A DNA stretch of 64,000 nt from contig JBIKLA010000005.1 of the NCBI GenBank assembly GCA_044360075.1, positions 62,001-126,000 of the forward strand, read 5' to 3'. This DNA comes from OMII01 sp947467385. Lineage in GTDB: Bacteria; Bdellovibrionota_C; UBA2361; OMII01. This document shows positions 53,176 through 61,782 of the stretch, piece after piece. Numbering within the stretch: the stretch's first letter is position 1; each line of letters begins with the position of its first letter. The notes below the pieces were generated by a model. That model was not told the DNA's origin and ran no database searches. It worked only from the letters and a program-made list of their open reading frames with translations. A program made the position numbers and the translations under genes.

Positions 53176-53730
53176 CTAATTTCCGGTCTGGTCGCCGCCC
53201 GGTGTGGGGATCGGCTTGGCCTTGATAGCGAGGATCAGGCCCTTGTTTTCGGCGCAGTCCATACCAGTGACGACGGAGTCATCTGTGTCGAAGTGAACGC
53301 GGGTGTTTAGGATCTCGCTGTTGTCGGCGTCACGCCAGTTGAGCCACAGGCCGACCCGTTTTTGGTCCATGTACATCGGCCGAAACACGAGCGTCTGGCC
53401 ATTGGGAAGCTTCATCATCTCGCGCTTCTTAAGGGAATGCGTCTCGCTCTTTGACGAAAGGAGTAGGAATGAGCGGAAGGGAAGCTGGGAGAGCTTTGCT
53501 TCAATATCAGAGAGGTCAGCGGGGACCTTCGGCGCTTGCGCCTCTTCGCCCTCGCGAGGCTCAGGCTCTATGGGGTCAGAAGCTTGAATGGTGCGCACAG
53601 AGACGACCACTGACCCGGGCTCTTGTTCTACATCCTCGGCAAGCGCCGGCGAGGCTACAAGCGCGAATAGGAGGGAGGGAATGAGGGCAAGGAGGCGGTT
53701 GGGTGTGCGAGGAGGCGGGACATCGATCAT
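53176..53730 (-). CDS. Hypothetical exported protein of the sigma-factor operon
   Basis: A 184-residue protein with a signal peptide (RLLALIPSLLFALVASPALA/EDV). The mature part has an acidic linker (EPEPREGEEAQAPKVP) and a beta-rich domain with IEAKLSQLPFRSFLLLSSKSETHSLKKREMMKLPNGQTLVFRPMYMDQKRVGLWLNWRD. It ends in a Pro/Gly tail. I do not recognise the family. It starts six bases after the anti-sigma gene on the same strand, so it is the third gene of the ECF operon and may be an envelope component controlled by that sigma factor. Confidence 0.72.
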   Translation of the reverse strand: MIDVPPPRTPNRLLALIPSLLFALVASPALAEDVEQEPGSVVVSVRTIQASDPIEPEPREGEEAQAPKVPADLSDIEAKLSQLPFRSFLLLSSKSETHSLKKREMMKLPNGQTLVFRPMYMDQKRVGLWLNWRDADNSEILNTRVHFDTDDSVVTGMDCAENKGLILAIKAKPIPTPGGDQTGN

Positions 53731-53736
53731 AGCGTA

Positions 53737-54441
53737 CTATTTCGACAGCTCTTTCGGTTGCCCGTCAATACCAAGATGAGGTGTCTCGATTAGCGCCGGC
53801 GTTGCCTGAGCCGCGCCGATCGCACGGGGAGCCGGCTTGAAGGCGGCTCTGCGGCGCACCCAAATGGTGGCCGACTTGCCCGATGGGTTCTGAATAAGCT
53901 TAAGGGAGCCGTTGTTGGAGCGCATCCAGTCTACTTCCATGGTGGACTGGGATCCGTTCGTGAACGAAGCTGGACGGGCATCAAGGCCGCCCAGGGCATT
54001 CTGTCGGAATCCCGGTGTAGGCGATGCGGAAAGCGGCTGCTTGCCCGTGCTGGGCTGAGAAACAACGATGAGGACGGCGGCAGCCACGGCAGCGCCGGAC
54101 AACCCACCAAAAAATGCCTGGCGCGAGCGAATGTTGGGCAAAAAGCGCGAGGCTTCCGCGCTTTCCCGACGGTCTCCAAGATAGAACGCAGCGCGCTCTT
54201 CAGCCTCGATGCGGTTTTCAATGCGCGACCACAGGTCGGCCTTAATGACGCTCGCTTCCGAGGCGGCTCGCACGTCAGTTGCGATTTCGGAGAGATTTTC
54301 GAGAAAAGCCTTGGCGAGGGGATTGGAAGCGATAAGACGCTCGGCACGGCGGCGGGTAAAGAAGCCACTCTCGCCGTCGAAGTATTGTGAGAGGAGAATC
54401 TCTTCGTGCTCGGTAAGCATCCGCGAATCTTCGTTTACCAT
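53737..54441 (-). CDS. Membrane anti-sigma factor (RseA-like role)
   Basis: A 234-residue single-span protein. The cytoplasmic part begins LTEHEEILLSQYFDGESGFFTRRRAERLI and has a helical region (ADLWSRIENRIEAEERAAF), the layout of sigma-binding anti-sigma domains. The span is FFGGLSGAAVAAAVLIVVS near residues 109-127. The remaining roughly 105 residues would be periplasmic and include WMRSNNGSLKLIQNPSGKSATIWVRR, a beta-rich part. No zinc-finger HxxxCxxC is present. It follows the ECF sigma gene by nine bases, the usual order for a sigma and its inhibitor. The assignment rests mainly on context and topology. Confidence 0.78.
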   Translation of the reverse strand: MVNEDSRMLTEHEEILLSQYFDGESGFFTRRRAERLIASNPLAKAFLENLSEIATDVRAASEASVIKADLWSRIENRIEAEERAAFYLGDRRESAEASRFLPNIRSRQAFFGGLSGAAVAAAVLIVVSQPSTGKQPLSASPTPGFRQNALGGLDARPASFTNGSQSTMEVDWMRSNNGSLKLIQNPSGKSATIWVRRRAAFKPAPRAIGAAQATPALIETPHLGIDGQPKELSK

Positions 54442-54450
54442 AATGCGTCC

Positions 54451-55179
54451 TCAGCGAGCCTTCACTAACTCATCAGAGGAGGATGCTTCATCATCCTCCC
54501 TTTCTGGCTGATCTTCTTCTAAAGCACCAGGGCCCGAAGGGCTAAATTCCTTTAGAGCCTTCTGCAGAGCCTTGCGCGCGTAAAAAAGTCGGCTCATCAC
54601 GGTGCCACGAGGAATGCCGATCGCGTCGGCGATCTCCTGGTAGTCCAATCCTTCTACCTCTCGTAGCGTGATGACCGCCCGATGCTCCTCTGAAAGATCG
54701 CTCAACACGGCCTGCAGCCGGCTGCCAAGCTCCTTTCGAGCAATCGCATCGTAGGGGCCCTCCACATTCTGGAGGTGCTCCAGGCTGCTGGACTTGGTGG
54801 GACCCGAACTCTCGGGACCGAATCCAGAGCCTCCAGCATTGACGCCCCAGCTCTCCTTGAATTCAACGTGACTACCCCCACGGCGGGCTCCCCGACGCTT
54901 CGCGTCGATGGCCATGTTGAAGGTGATGCGGTAAAGCCAGGTGTAGAAGGACGAGTCTCCCTTGAATTTCTTTAGGGATAAGAAGGCCTTAACGAAGCTC
55001 TCCTGAACGACATCCTCGGCTTCCGTACGGTTTTTCAGGATGTCTGCCGCAAGGGTGAGGAGGCGACCCTGATAGCGCTCTACGAGGGTGCGGTAGGCCT
55101 CGCGGTCACCCTTCTGGGTGTGCCGAACGAGCTCCTGGTCCGAAGGACCCTGTTCACTCCGCTTTGTTTCACCGCCCAT
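54451..55179 (-). CDS. ECF RNA polymerase sigma factor (RpoE-like)
   Basis: A 242-residue ECF sigma factor. Region 2 spans about 20-90: YRTLVERYQGRLLTLAADILKNRTEAEDVVQESFVKAFLSL, then FYTWLYRITFNMAIDAKRRGARR (2.3-2.4, -10 recognition). Region 4 spans about 155-215: LSDLSEEHRAVITLREVEGLDYQEIADAIGIPRGTVMSRLFYARKAL, with the -35-binding HTH. A glycine/serine-rich insertion of about 40 residues separates the two, longer than usual. It heads a three-gene operon with its anti-sigma factor and an exported protein. The start is ATG 55179 with GAAAGAG just upstream. Confidence 0.93.
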   Translation of the reverse strand: MGGETKRSEQGPSDQELVRHTQKGDREAYRTLVERYQGRLLTLAADILKNRTEAEDVVQESFVKAFLSLKKFKGDSSFYTWLYRITFNMAIDAKRRGARRGGSHVEFKESWGVNAGGSGFGPESSGPTKSSSLEHLQNVEGPYDAIARKELGSRLQAVLSDLSEEHRAVITLREVEGLDYQEIADAIGIPRGTVMSRLFYARKALQKALKEFSPSGPGALEEDQPEREDDEASSSDELVKAR

Positions 55180-55387
55180 AGCTCTTTCTTATAAGGCCGA
55201 AGCCGCCGGCTTTCGACCTGGCGAGCTTATCCCATGGGGTTACCGTGTGGAAGGGTCATGCAAACCCGGAGGGAGCGCGGAGGCTGCCGGATAAAAAGCT
55301 GTGCGTAACGTGCTGGAAACGGCTCGATTAGGGGCGCTGAGTCGGTTTGGTCGATGGGGAGGTTCCCCCGCGCAGGCGCTAAGAAAA

Positions 55388-55606
55388 CTAGTCCAGCGAG
55401 TGCCGGGGCGTTGGGACCTCTTTATTCCTGGCCCCGTTCTCCGCCGGAGGCCAGGTGGGAGAGAGGACTATCTCTCTCAAGTGTTCGATCATGGCGGGTG
55501 TTATGACGAAGCTCTCTCGCATGTATAAAAATGAGCGGGGTAGCGCGACTGAGTCAAAGTTCTCGGCCGGCTTCTTTTCGATGTGGGAGGAGTGATTGGG
55601 TTCCAT
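55388..55606 (-). CDS. Possible small protein, function unknown
   Basis: A 72-residue frame in the 674-base gap between the sigma factor and the repeat-protein gene. The middle part (LPRSFLYMRESFVITPAMIEHLREIVLSPTWPP) has a protein-like composition with alternating hydrophobic residues. There is no Shine-Dalgarno before ATG 55606 and no relative is recognised, so it may be chance. I see nothing else supported in 55180-55853. Confidence 0.3.
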   Translation of the reverse strand: MEPNHSSHIEKKPAENFDSVALPRSFLYMRESFVITPAMIEHLREIVLSPTWPPAENGARNKEVPTPRHSLD

Positions 55607-55853
55607 ATGAAAGTAGCAGCCCGGCGCCCATGGAGCTTCGGTTCGCGGGGGCTTAAGCGCTAAGAGTATCGCTTCTGCGCCGTGGGGCCTATGCGTTGCG
55701 CTATACGACCGTGCGTAAGCCCGGTGATCGCCGAGCTCAAGCAGCGGTCTTTATGTCACCATGCTGGTTAATGAAAGAGCATGGCTCGCTGACGCGCTTG
55801 ATGTCGCGCACCCTTTGAATCGGCCTCTAGGGCAAGCCAGCTTACCCGCAGCC

Positions 55854-57209
55854 TCAGGGCTTCCGGCGAGGTGTGTTGCTTTCCAGCTCAGCCCGGAGTG
55901 GGGCAAGCATGCGCGACAGGGAGCTGCCGCCCGGAAGACCGCGCGAGCCTGCTCGCGCAGCGTACTCGACGTTGAGCCAGGTGATGCCGGACAGACCGCT
56001 GAGATCCTCCTGGGAGAGGTTGGTCGGCAGGCGTCCATGCGTGCGGTGATACTCCCGGGCGGCAGCATGAATTATCTCTTCGGTGAGCTGCACGCCGGTG
56101 GGCGCAAGCTCTTTTCGCAGGGGAGCCAAAAGCTTGGCCAGAGTTGTTCCTCCGGGAAGGCCTCGCAGGCCACGGGAGAGCGCGTGATTGAGGATGCACC
56201 AGGTATCGCGCGGCAACCCAGGGGGCCGCTGCGAAGAGTCCCCGGACTTCGGCAGCCGGCCATTCAGGCGGTGGAATTCCTGGGCTGCCTCAACTATACC
56301 GGCTTCGGAAAGAGGGGGATTCATTCCAAGCTCCGCCCGAAGGGGGGCCAAAATCTTCGACACGGTGCGCCCCTGCAAGAGACCTCGCGAGCCGTTCTGG
56401 CCGGCGAAATTAATGCCCGGCCATGTCTCGTTCGGCAGAGAAGGAATCGGCTCTCGGCTGTGATGCGTCGGCAGTCGCCCATGCAGTCGGAAAAAGTCGC
56501 GCGCAGCCGCGCGCACTGAGTCCTCGTTCAGGAGCGGCTTTCGGAGGGTGCCGGGCGGAACGCCCTGTGCAGGAGCGTTGTGCTGCTTTCGAAGCGGCCG
56601 CATAAACTCAGAGATGCCCTGTGCAGACGAGTTGAGGCAGCGACCCGAACTCATCGCGTGGGCTATGGTCCTCCATGTCTCGCTTGGCAGCCCCGAAACG
56701 GTGCCCTGTGATCCCGCAGAGGGAAACCGACCAGTATGCCGGAAATACTCGAGCGCGGCGCTCCGCAGCTCCTCCTCTGTGATAATGCGAAGGGGAGCCA
56801 GGATCGCTGAGAGGCTGCTTCGGGGAAGGCCGCGCAGGCCATAGAAGGCTGCGTTGTTGATTGAATGCCATGTGCAGCCGGGAATGCTGGGCGCCGGCTC
56901 TCGCGAAGCGCTTGAGGGGAGCGAGCCCGTTTGGCAGAGGTGCTTGAGCGCCGCGAGTTGGATCTCCTCAACTGTGAGCCTGGGTATGGCCCTCTTGCAA
57001 TCCTCATCCGGCAGTGCAGCTTCGGGGGGTTGAGAGAGCTGGCGCTCAAGCAGCTCCGCAAGCTTCGCGAGCTGCCGCGCAGAGAGCTTTGTCGTATTGA
57101 GCGACTCGAGCGCGGCTGCAACGGCTGCAGCGAGAGCATCGCCCGATGGAGAGGGCAGCATGAATGCGCGAGTGCCGCTGCTAGGCTGAGGCGAGTTATG
57201 ATGGCTCAT
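55854..57209 (-). CDS. Protein of five HGRLP-type W-repeats, function unknown
   Basis: A 451-residue protein. After a linker and a short helical region (LSARQLAKLAELLERQLSQ), five repeats of 65-70 residues follow from about residue 73 to the end. The shared pattern is an acidic start, AAxEfhRxhGRLPt, then TW, then INxAxxxGxRGLPxGxSL, then kiLAPLR. The Trp is present in all five, and the Gly-Arg-Leu-Pro and LAPLR blocks in nearly all. No membrane segment or signal is seen. The layout of a helix, a GR(L/T)P turn and a conserved aromatic recalls DNA-associated repeats of homing-endonuclease type, but I cannot assign a family. It follows a small acidic protein gene by 50 bases and probably shares its promoter. 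Confidence 0.7.
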   Translation of the reverse strand: MSHHNSPQPSSGTRAFMLPSPSGDALAAAVAAALESLNTTKLSARQLAKLAELLERQLSQPPEAALPDEDCKRAIPRLTVEEIQLAALKHLCQTGSLPSSASREPAPSIPGCTWHSINNAAFYGLRGLPRSSLSAILAPLRIITEEELRSAALEYFRHTGRFPSAGSQGTVSGLPSETWRTIAHAMSSGRCLNSSAQGISEFMRPLRKQHNAPAQGVPPGTLRKPLLNEDSVRAAARDFFRLHGRLPTHHSREPIPSLPNETWPGINFAGQNGSRGLLQGRTVSKILAPLRAELGMNPPLSEAGIVEAAQEFHRLNGRLPKSGDSSQRPPGLPRDTWCILNHALSRGLRGLPGGTTLAKLLAPLRKELAPTGVQLTEEIIHAAAREYHRTHGRLPTNLSQEDLSGLSGITWLNVEYAARAGSRGLPGGSSLSRMLAPLRAELESNTPRRKP

Positions 57210-57259
57210 TCAATCACCCCCTCCCTCTACTCTTCGCGCCTCTTAGCGTGACTCATCGA

Positions 57260-57472
57260 TTACCGGAGAAACGATCGAACGAACGGCTCAACGGCAGCAG
57301 GCGAATCGTCAAGCGCGGGCGGCTCGCTGCTGGGGTCCTCGTGCACGATCTGAAGAATCTCTCGGCTGAGCTTGCCCTTTTCGTCGCCAGTTAATTGATC
57401 GCCGCTGAGGAGCTCCCTAAAGCACTCAAGAAGCCATGCCTGCTCGCCCTCGATGAGCGAATCATTCGCCAT
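57260..57472 (-). CDS. Small acidic protein upstream of the repeat protein
   Basis: A 70-residue acidic, helical protein (MANDSLIEGEQAWLLECFRELLSGDQLTGDEKGKLSREIL...). GGAGAG lies seven bases before ATG 57472. The frame is open back to 57514, but that extension has no ribosome site. A middle segment (CFRELLSGDQLTGDEKGKLSREIL) resembles the N-terminal region of its neighbour (LARQLAKLAELLERQL) only loosely. No family is recognised. It is first in the two-gene unit and lies behind a strong promoter. Confidence 0.6.
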   Translation of the reverse strand: MANDSLIEGEQAWLLECFRELLSGDQLTGDEKGKLSREILQIVHEDPSSEPPALDDSPAAVEPFVRSFLR

Positions 57473-57521
57473 ACGATCTCTCCGCCGGATAACGCACGTG
57501 TGGGCGTTTCCCAAGGACCAA

Positions 57522-57549
57522 ATAGTAGCGGCCCATTATGGCTTGTCAA
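57522..57549 (-). promoter_or_regulatory. Sigma-70 promoter of the acidic/repeat-protein unit
   Basis: On the minus strand a consensus TTGACA (57549-57544), a 16-base spacer and TACTAT (57527-57522) lie about 40 bases before the start codon at 57472. Confidence 0.6.
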
Positions 57550-57639
57550 ACAACAGTGGGCATAGGTGGTATCTGGCGGTCTTCAGTTGTAGGAATCGGT
57601 ATGATTCGTTAACCCGAGAGGCCAAAACGTGAGTGACCG

Positions 57640-60378
57640 TTAAGACTGCGCTTCCTGCCACGAGAAGCCCGAGCCGACTTCGACCTTAAGCGGAACCTTG
57701 AGTGACATGACCCCTTCCATAGCCTGCTGCACAGCCGCGATGAGCTCGCGGTTTTTGGCCTCGCCGTGATCGGGCGCCTCGATCAGAAGCTCGTCGTGGA
57801 TCTGGAGGATAAGTTTCGCCCCAGGGAATCTGTCAGTGAGGACTTTCTCGACCTCGATCATCGCAAGCTTGATGATATCCGCAGCGGAGCCCTGGAGCGG
57901 TGCGTTGATGGCCGCGCGCATCGCAAAGCCCTGGTCGCGACCGCTTGTGTCGATCGAGCTGATGACGCGCTTGCGCCCGAAGATCGTCTGAACCTCGCCA
58001 TGCGAGAGGGCGGCATCCTCAAGCTTGGCGAAGTACTCCTTCACGCGCGGGTAGCGGCTGAAGTAGTTCTGGATGTAGGAGCTCGCCTGGTGCACTGGGA
58101 TGCCGAGCTCCTTGCCGAGCCGAAATGCTCCCATGCCGTACACAATGCCGAAGTTGATGGTCTTGCCGACGCGGCGGTCTTGGTCTGAGACCTCCTCTGA
58201 GGCAGTGAGCCCCATGATCTCACGCGCGGTGCTTGCGTGAATGTCGGTGCCCTCGGTGAAGGCGCGGATGAGGTTCTCGTCACCGCTGAGATGCGCGAGG
58301 AGCCGCAGCTCGATCTGAGAGTAGTCAGCCGCGACGAAGAAGCTGCCTTTCTCAGGGACGAAGGCAGACCGAATCCGGCGGCCCTCTGGGCTCTGGACCG
58401 GGATGTTCTGCAGGTTTGGGTCGGAGCTCGAAAGTCGCCCCGTGCTCGTGATGGTCTGGTTGAGCCTCGTGTGCACGCGGCCCGTTTTGGGACAGATGTC
58501 CTCCGCGAGCGCGTCGGTGTAGGTTGACTTAAGCTTGTGGAGGCTGCGGTACTCAAGGATGCGGGCTGGTAACTCGTGTGACTCAGCGAGCTTCTCCAGC
58601 ACGGAGGAGTCGGTTGAGAAGCCCGTCTTGGTTTTTTTCACGCCCTTGGTCGAGATGCCGAGCTTGTTGAACAGGATGTCGGCAAGCTGCTTGGTTGAGT
58701 TGATGTTGAACTCGCTGTCAGCAAGCTCGTAGATACGCTTCTCAAGGTGCTTAAGCTGCTGCTCGAACTCAGCCGACATCTGGACGAGCATCGCCTTGTC
58801 GACCTTGACGCCGCGAACCTCCATCTTAGCGAGGACCGGGATGAGCGGCACCTCAAGCTCGTTGAGCACCTTGGTTAGGCCAGACTCGTCGATTAGGGAA
58901 AGGAGCTTGCCCTTGAGGAGCCAGGCGTAGTGCGCATCCTGGCAGGCATAGCGGGTCGCTGCGGCGATCGAGACGCCCGAGAAGTCGGCAACTCCCTCTG
59001 TCACCTCGTCGTACTCGATGACGGGGAGGTGCAGGAACTCTTCGGCGAGGGCCGTAAGGTTAAAGCTTCGGCTATCGGGATTGAGCAGATAGGCAGCGAC
59101 CATCGAGTCGAATGAAACGCCCTGCACCTCGATGCCGTGGATGGCGAGCACGCCACTATCGTACTTTATGTTTTGCCCGCACTTTGCGATTGCCCGGTTG
59201 CCGAAGATCTTCGACGTGCCCTCGAAAAAATCCTGCCATGAGACCTGGCCTGGCTGGTCGGCATGGCCGAGCGGCACGTACCACGCACCACTATCGCTCC
59301 ACGAGAACGACACCCCGACGATCTTGGCCTCGTGCAACGCAAGCGAGGTCGTCTCAAGGTCAAAGGAGAACTCCTTCTGTGCGCCAAGCTCTTTGAGCCA
59401 TTCCGCGAAGTCGCCGGCAAGCACCGTCTTGTACTCAAAGCCAAGCTCCGCTTCGCTCTTGCGCGGCGCCCTAAGGATCTTCTGGAAGTCCCTAAAGAGC
59501 GATTGAAACTCAAACTTCTCAAAGAGCTCGCGCAGGTGATCGGCATCGAGGTCGCGCTTGGTAAGGAGCTCCTCGATATCAGCGTTTCCGTTCTCGATGG
59601 CTTCAAGCGGGACGTTGGCGTCCACCTCAACGAGCTTGCGCGAGAGGCGCAGGAGCTCAAGGTTGGCTTCGATCGACTCGGCGATCTTCTTGCGGTTCCT
59701 TATCTCGGCGTCATTTTTGATGTCTTCGAGGTGGGCTATGACGCTCTCGACCGTGCCGTATTTCTGGATGAGCTGCGTTGCAGTTTTGGGTCCGATTCCC
59801 TCAACGCCTGGGATGTTATCGGAGGAGTCACCCGTGAGCGCGAGCACCTCTGTGACCCGGTCTGGCCCGACACCGAACTTCTCGACGACGCCGTCAGCGC
59901 CGAAGTGCTTGTCCTTCATCGTGTCCCAGATCTGAACGTGATCAGACACGAGCTGCATGAGGTCCTTGTCGCCGCTGACGATGACGACGTCCTTCTTGCG
60001 CTCGACGAGCCTCTTGGTGAGCGTTGCGATGATATCGTCTGCCTCGTAGCCAGGGCACTCAAGGACGGGCAGTCCAAGCGCCTTCGACAGTTCCCGGAAG
60101 TAGGGCATCTGCTCGACGAGCTCGGGTGGGCACTCGGTGCGGTTGGCCTTGTACTCAGCGTAGAGATCATTGCGGAAGGTCTTCCTTCCCGCGTCGAAGA
60201 TGATGGCCACCTTGCTTGAGTTCGCCTCGGCGATCGTCTTTTGGATCATCTTTAGGAACCCAAAGAGGGCGTTGGTTGGGAACCCGCTCTTGGTCGTAAG
60301 TCGCTGGATAGCGTAGAAGGCTCGAAAAATGTAGCCCGATCCGTCGATGAGGTAGGTGTGTTCCGAAGGGTTTGTCAT
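57640..60378 (-). CDS. polA: DNA polymerase I
   Basis: PolA fills gaps and removes RNA primers in repair and lagging-strand synthesis. The 912-residue protein has all three parts. The 5'-3' exonuclease (about 1-290) has YLIDGSGYIFRAFYA, CPGYEADDIIATL, VIVSGDKDLMQLV and LTGDSSDNIPGVEGIGPKTA. The 3'-5' exonuclease (about 320-500) keeps FDLETTSL with the DxE pair, so proofreading is probably active. The polymerase (about 540-912) has SSDPNLQNIPVQSPEGRRIRSAFV, FVAADYSQIELRLLAHLSGD (motif A), RRVGKTINFGIVYGMG (motif B) and LILQIHDELLIEAP (motif C). ATG 60378 begins the family match. Confidence 0.97.
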   Translation of the reverse strand: MTNPSEHTYLIDGSGYIFRAFYAIQRLTTKSGFPTNALFGFLKMIQKTIAEANSSKVAIIFDAGRKTFRNDLYAEYKANRTECPPELVEQMPYFRELSKALGLPVLECPGYEADDIIATLTKRLVERKKDVVIVSGDKDLMQLVSDHVQIWDTMKDKHFGADGVVEKFGVGPDRVTEVLALTGDSSDNIPGVEGIGPKTATQLIQKYGTVESVIAHLEDIKNDAEIRNRKKIAESIEANLELLRLSRKLVEVDANVPLEAIENGNADIEELLTKRDLDADHLRELFEKFEFQSLFRDFQKILRAPRKSEAELGFEYKTVLAGDFAEWLKELGAQKEFSFDLETTSLALHEAKIVGVSFSWSDSGAWYVPLGHADQPGQVSWQDFFEGTSKIFGNRAIAKCGQNIKYDSGVLAIHGIEVQGVSFDSMVAAYLLNPDSRSFNLTALAEEFLHLPVIEYDEVTEGVADFSGVSIAAATRYACQDAHYAWLLKGKLLSLIDESGLTKVLNELEVPLIPVLAKMEVRGVKVDKAMLVQMSAEFEQQLKHLEKRIYELADSEFNINSTKQLADILFNKLGISTKGVKKTKTGFSTDSSVLEKLAESHELPARILEYRSLHKLKSTYTDALAEDICPKTGRVHTRLNQTITSTGRLSSSDPNLQNIPVQSPEGRRIRSAFVPEKGSFFVAADYSQIELRLLAHLSGDENLIRAFTEGTDIHASTAREIMGLTASEEVSDQDRRVGKTINFGIVYGMGAFRLGKELGIPVHQASSYIQNYFSRYPRVKEYFAKLEDAALSHGEVQTIFGRKRVISSIDTSGRDQGFAMRAAINAPLQGSAADIIKLAMIEVEKVLTDRFPGAKLILQIHDELLIEAPDHGEAKNRELIAAVQQAMEGVMSLKVPLKVEVGSGFSWQEAQS

Positions 60379-60546
60379 GACGGGAGGTTACGAGGGGTTT
60401 CGGGCCCCGTCAACTGCGCCGGAGGGGCCCCAAATGGCACTCGTTACAGATTTGTTATGCCCTCGTAATTTCGCTGGGACCAGGGGGCGCCACATCCCTT
60501 TTCGACAATTGTGATTCATCGATTTTTTGTTGTGGAGGTTATTGTG

Positions 60547-61122
60547 ATGAACAAGGTTAGTACGGCAATGAAAACAGTTATGGCTCTTATGGCGGCTTTC
60601 GCCATCGGCGCGCAGAAGGCGGCCGCAGAGGAGTTCACGGCAGTGGTGGACATCGTTCTTGGGGTTGGCACGGTTATGGGTAACTCCGGCGCGATGCCCA
60701 CCAAGAAGGATTCGATCGGCCTGATTCTCAATGTGAAGGGCAAGTCCTACCAGCAGAATAAGAAGAATGGCAAGCCGGTCGAGTTTGGTGACATCAACCA
60801 GCTCAGCATCGTGATGCCAGAGAAGGTGGGCGAGCGCACCAACGCGCAAGACATCTGCCTTCGCCGCGCAGAGGCTCTTATGGCGAAGGAGAACCGCAAG
60901 GCTCGCCTTGAGGTGCTGTTTGAAGGGCAGCGAGTGGCGCACGCGCACTACCGAATCGACAAGGTCCTAGGCTGTTCTGACCTGAGAGTAAACGTCGATG
61001 CCTACAAGGCAACGCCGACACCTCGACCGACGGTCACGCCGCGCGCCAAGGTAACGCCGCGCGCAACGGCGACACCAGTTGTGATTGTCACGGTGCGTCC
61101 AACGGCTACTCCGACTCGCTAA
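60547..61122 (+). CDS. Exported protein with Thr/Pro-rich tail, function unknown
   Basis: A 191-residue protein with a signal peptide (MKTVMALMAAFAIGAQKAAA/EE) and a compact domain of about 125 residues (EFTAVVDIVLGVGTVMGNSGAMP...DSIGLILNVKGKSYQQ...RTNAQDICLRRAEALMAK...HAHYRIDKVLGCSDLRVNVDAY) with two cysteines. The C-terminal 35 residues are a low-complexity tail of TPTPRPTV-like units. No family is recognised. ATG 60547 is chosen over an upstream start at 60511 because GGAGG lies eight bases before it and the signal peptide begins there. It is divergent from polA and is followed by a hairpin terminator. Confidence 0.75.
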   Translation: MNKVSTAMKTVMALMAAFAIGAQKAAAEEFTAVVDIVLGVGTVMGNSGAMPTKKDSIGLILNVKGKSYQQNKKNGKPVEFGDINQLSIVMPEKVGERTNAQDICLRRAEALMAKENRKARLEVLFEGQRVAHAHYRIDKVLGCSDLRVNVDAYKATPTPRPTVTPRAKVTPRATATPVVIVTVRPTATPTR

Positions 61123-61149
61123 TGCACGTCGGATAGGCGAAGAAGCCTA

Positions 61150-61195
61150 AAAACGAGCGGCCCACGCCAGGAGCAATCCCGGCGTGGGCCGTTTC
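61150..61195. terminator. Bidirectional hairpin terminator
   Basis: CGGCCCACGCC (61159-61169) and its exact complement (61182-61192) form an 11-bp stem. The minus strand continues with CTCGTTTTT and the plus strand with TTTCC, so it serves the convergent anti-sigma and exported-protein genes, better in the minus direction. Confidence 0.75.
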
Positions 61196-61228
61196 CATTG
61201 AGGCGTTCGCGCTGGCTTTTGGCGCGCG

Positions 61229-61537
61229 CTATGCGATGTACGAGAGGTTGAGACCGAGCCTCTGGTTAAGCGCCTTGCGCAGGCGGTTTTGCACATCCAC
61301 CGAGATGGGCTGCTCGGGCTCCCTGAGCTCTGCAGCGCTATCAATGACGTGGTTGTATGAGGCGAGAAACGCGGCGCACTCTGGGCAGTCGTTTAGGTGA
61401 TCCTCAACCGCGAGCCGCTCGGCACGCACCAGCTCACCGTCAGCGTAATCTCCGAATCGAGCGACGACATCCCCACAATCGTGGAACTCAATCTTGTCCG
61501 TATTTGCGCCTGAGTTGAAGTTGTTGCTGTTGTCCAT
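61229..61537 (-). CDS. Zinc-finger (zf-HC2) anti-sigma-like protein
   Basis: A 102-residue soluble protein. EFHDCGDVVARFGDYADGELVRAERLAVEDHLNDCPECAAFLASY contains the anti-sigma zinc-finger pattern HxxxCxxC (H-LND-C-PE-C) with a preceding Cys/Asp-rich helix, as in ZAS-domain proteins that hold an ECF sigma factor in the cytoplasm. There is no membrane span and no sigma gene adjacent; the nearest ECF sigma in the window is at 54451 with its own inhibitor. The start is ATG 61537, with AAGGACC upstream. The 245 bases before it (61538-61782) hold a perfect 15-base palindrome (61721-61735, AATTTGTTACAAATT) and no gene. Confidence 0.85.
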   Translation of the reverse strand: MDNSNNFNSGANTDKIEFHDCGDVVARFGDYADGELVRAERLAVEDHLNDCPECAAFLASYNHVIDSAAELREPEQPISVDVQNRLRKALNQRLGLNLSYIA

Positions 61538-61782
61538 TGTGAAGGTCCTTCCGAAAAGTGTTGGTTCGCACCCTGACTTGCTACCCCTAGTTTTCAAACC
61601 TTTACTAACCGGACCAGGAAAAAGTGCGCCTGGCGAACCCTACTTGTCGAAACCTCATACCGGGGGGTGCCCGTAACTCGACTTCCTTCTTTTGATTCCC
61701 CTGGCGGGAAGAAGGGTGCAAATTTGTTACAAATTCTAGGAAATTCTTTTACAATGATGCAGGTCGTTGATTTTATTGCTTT

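Noticed and set aside
59263..60219. 318-residue plus-strand open frame inside polA
   Set aside because: It lies wholly antisense to the conserved 5'-3' exonuclease of polA and has no ribosome site. It is a shadow of a GC-rich coding strand.
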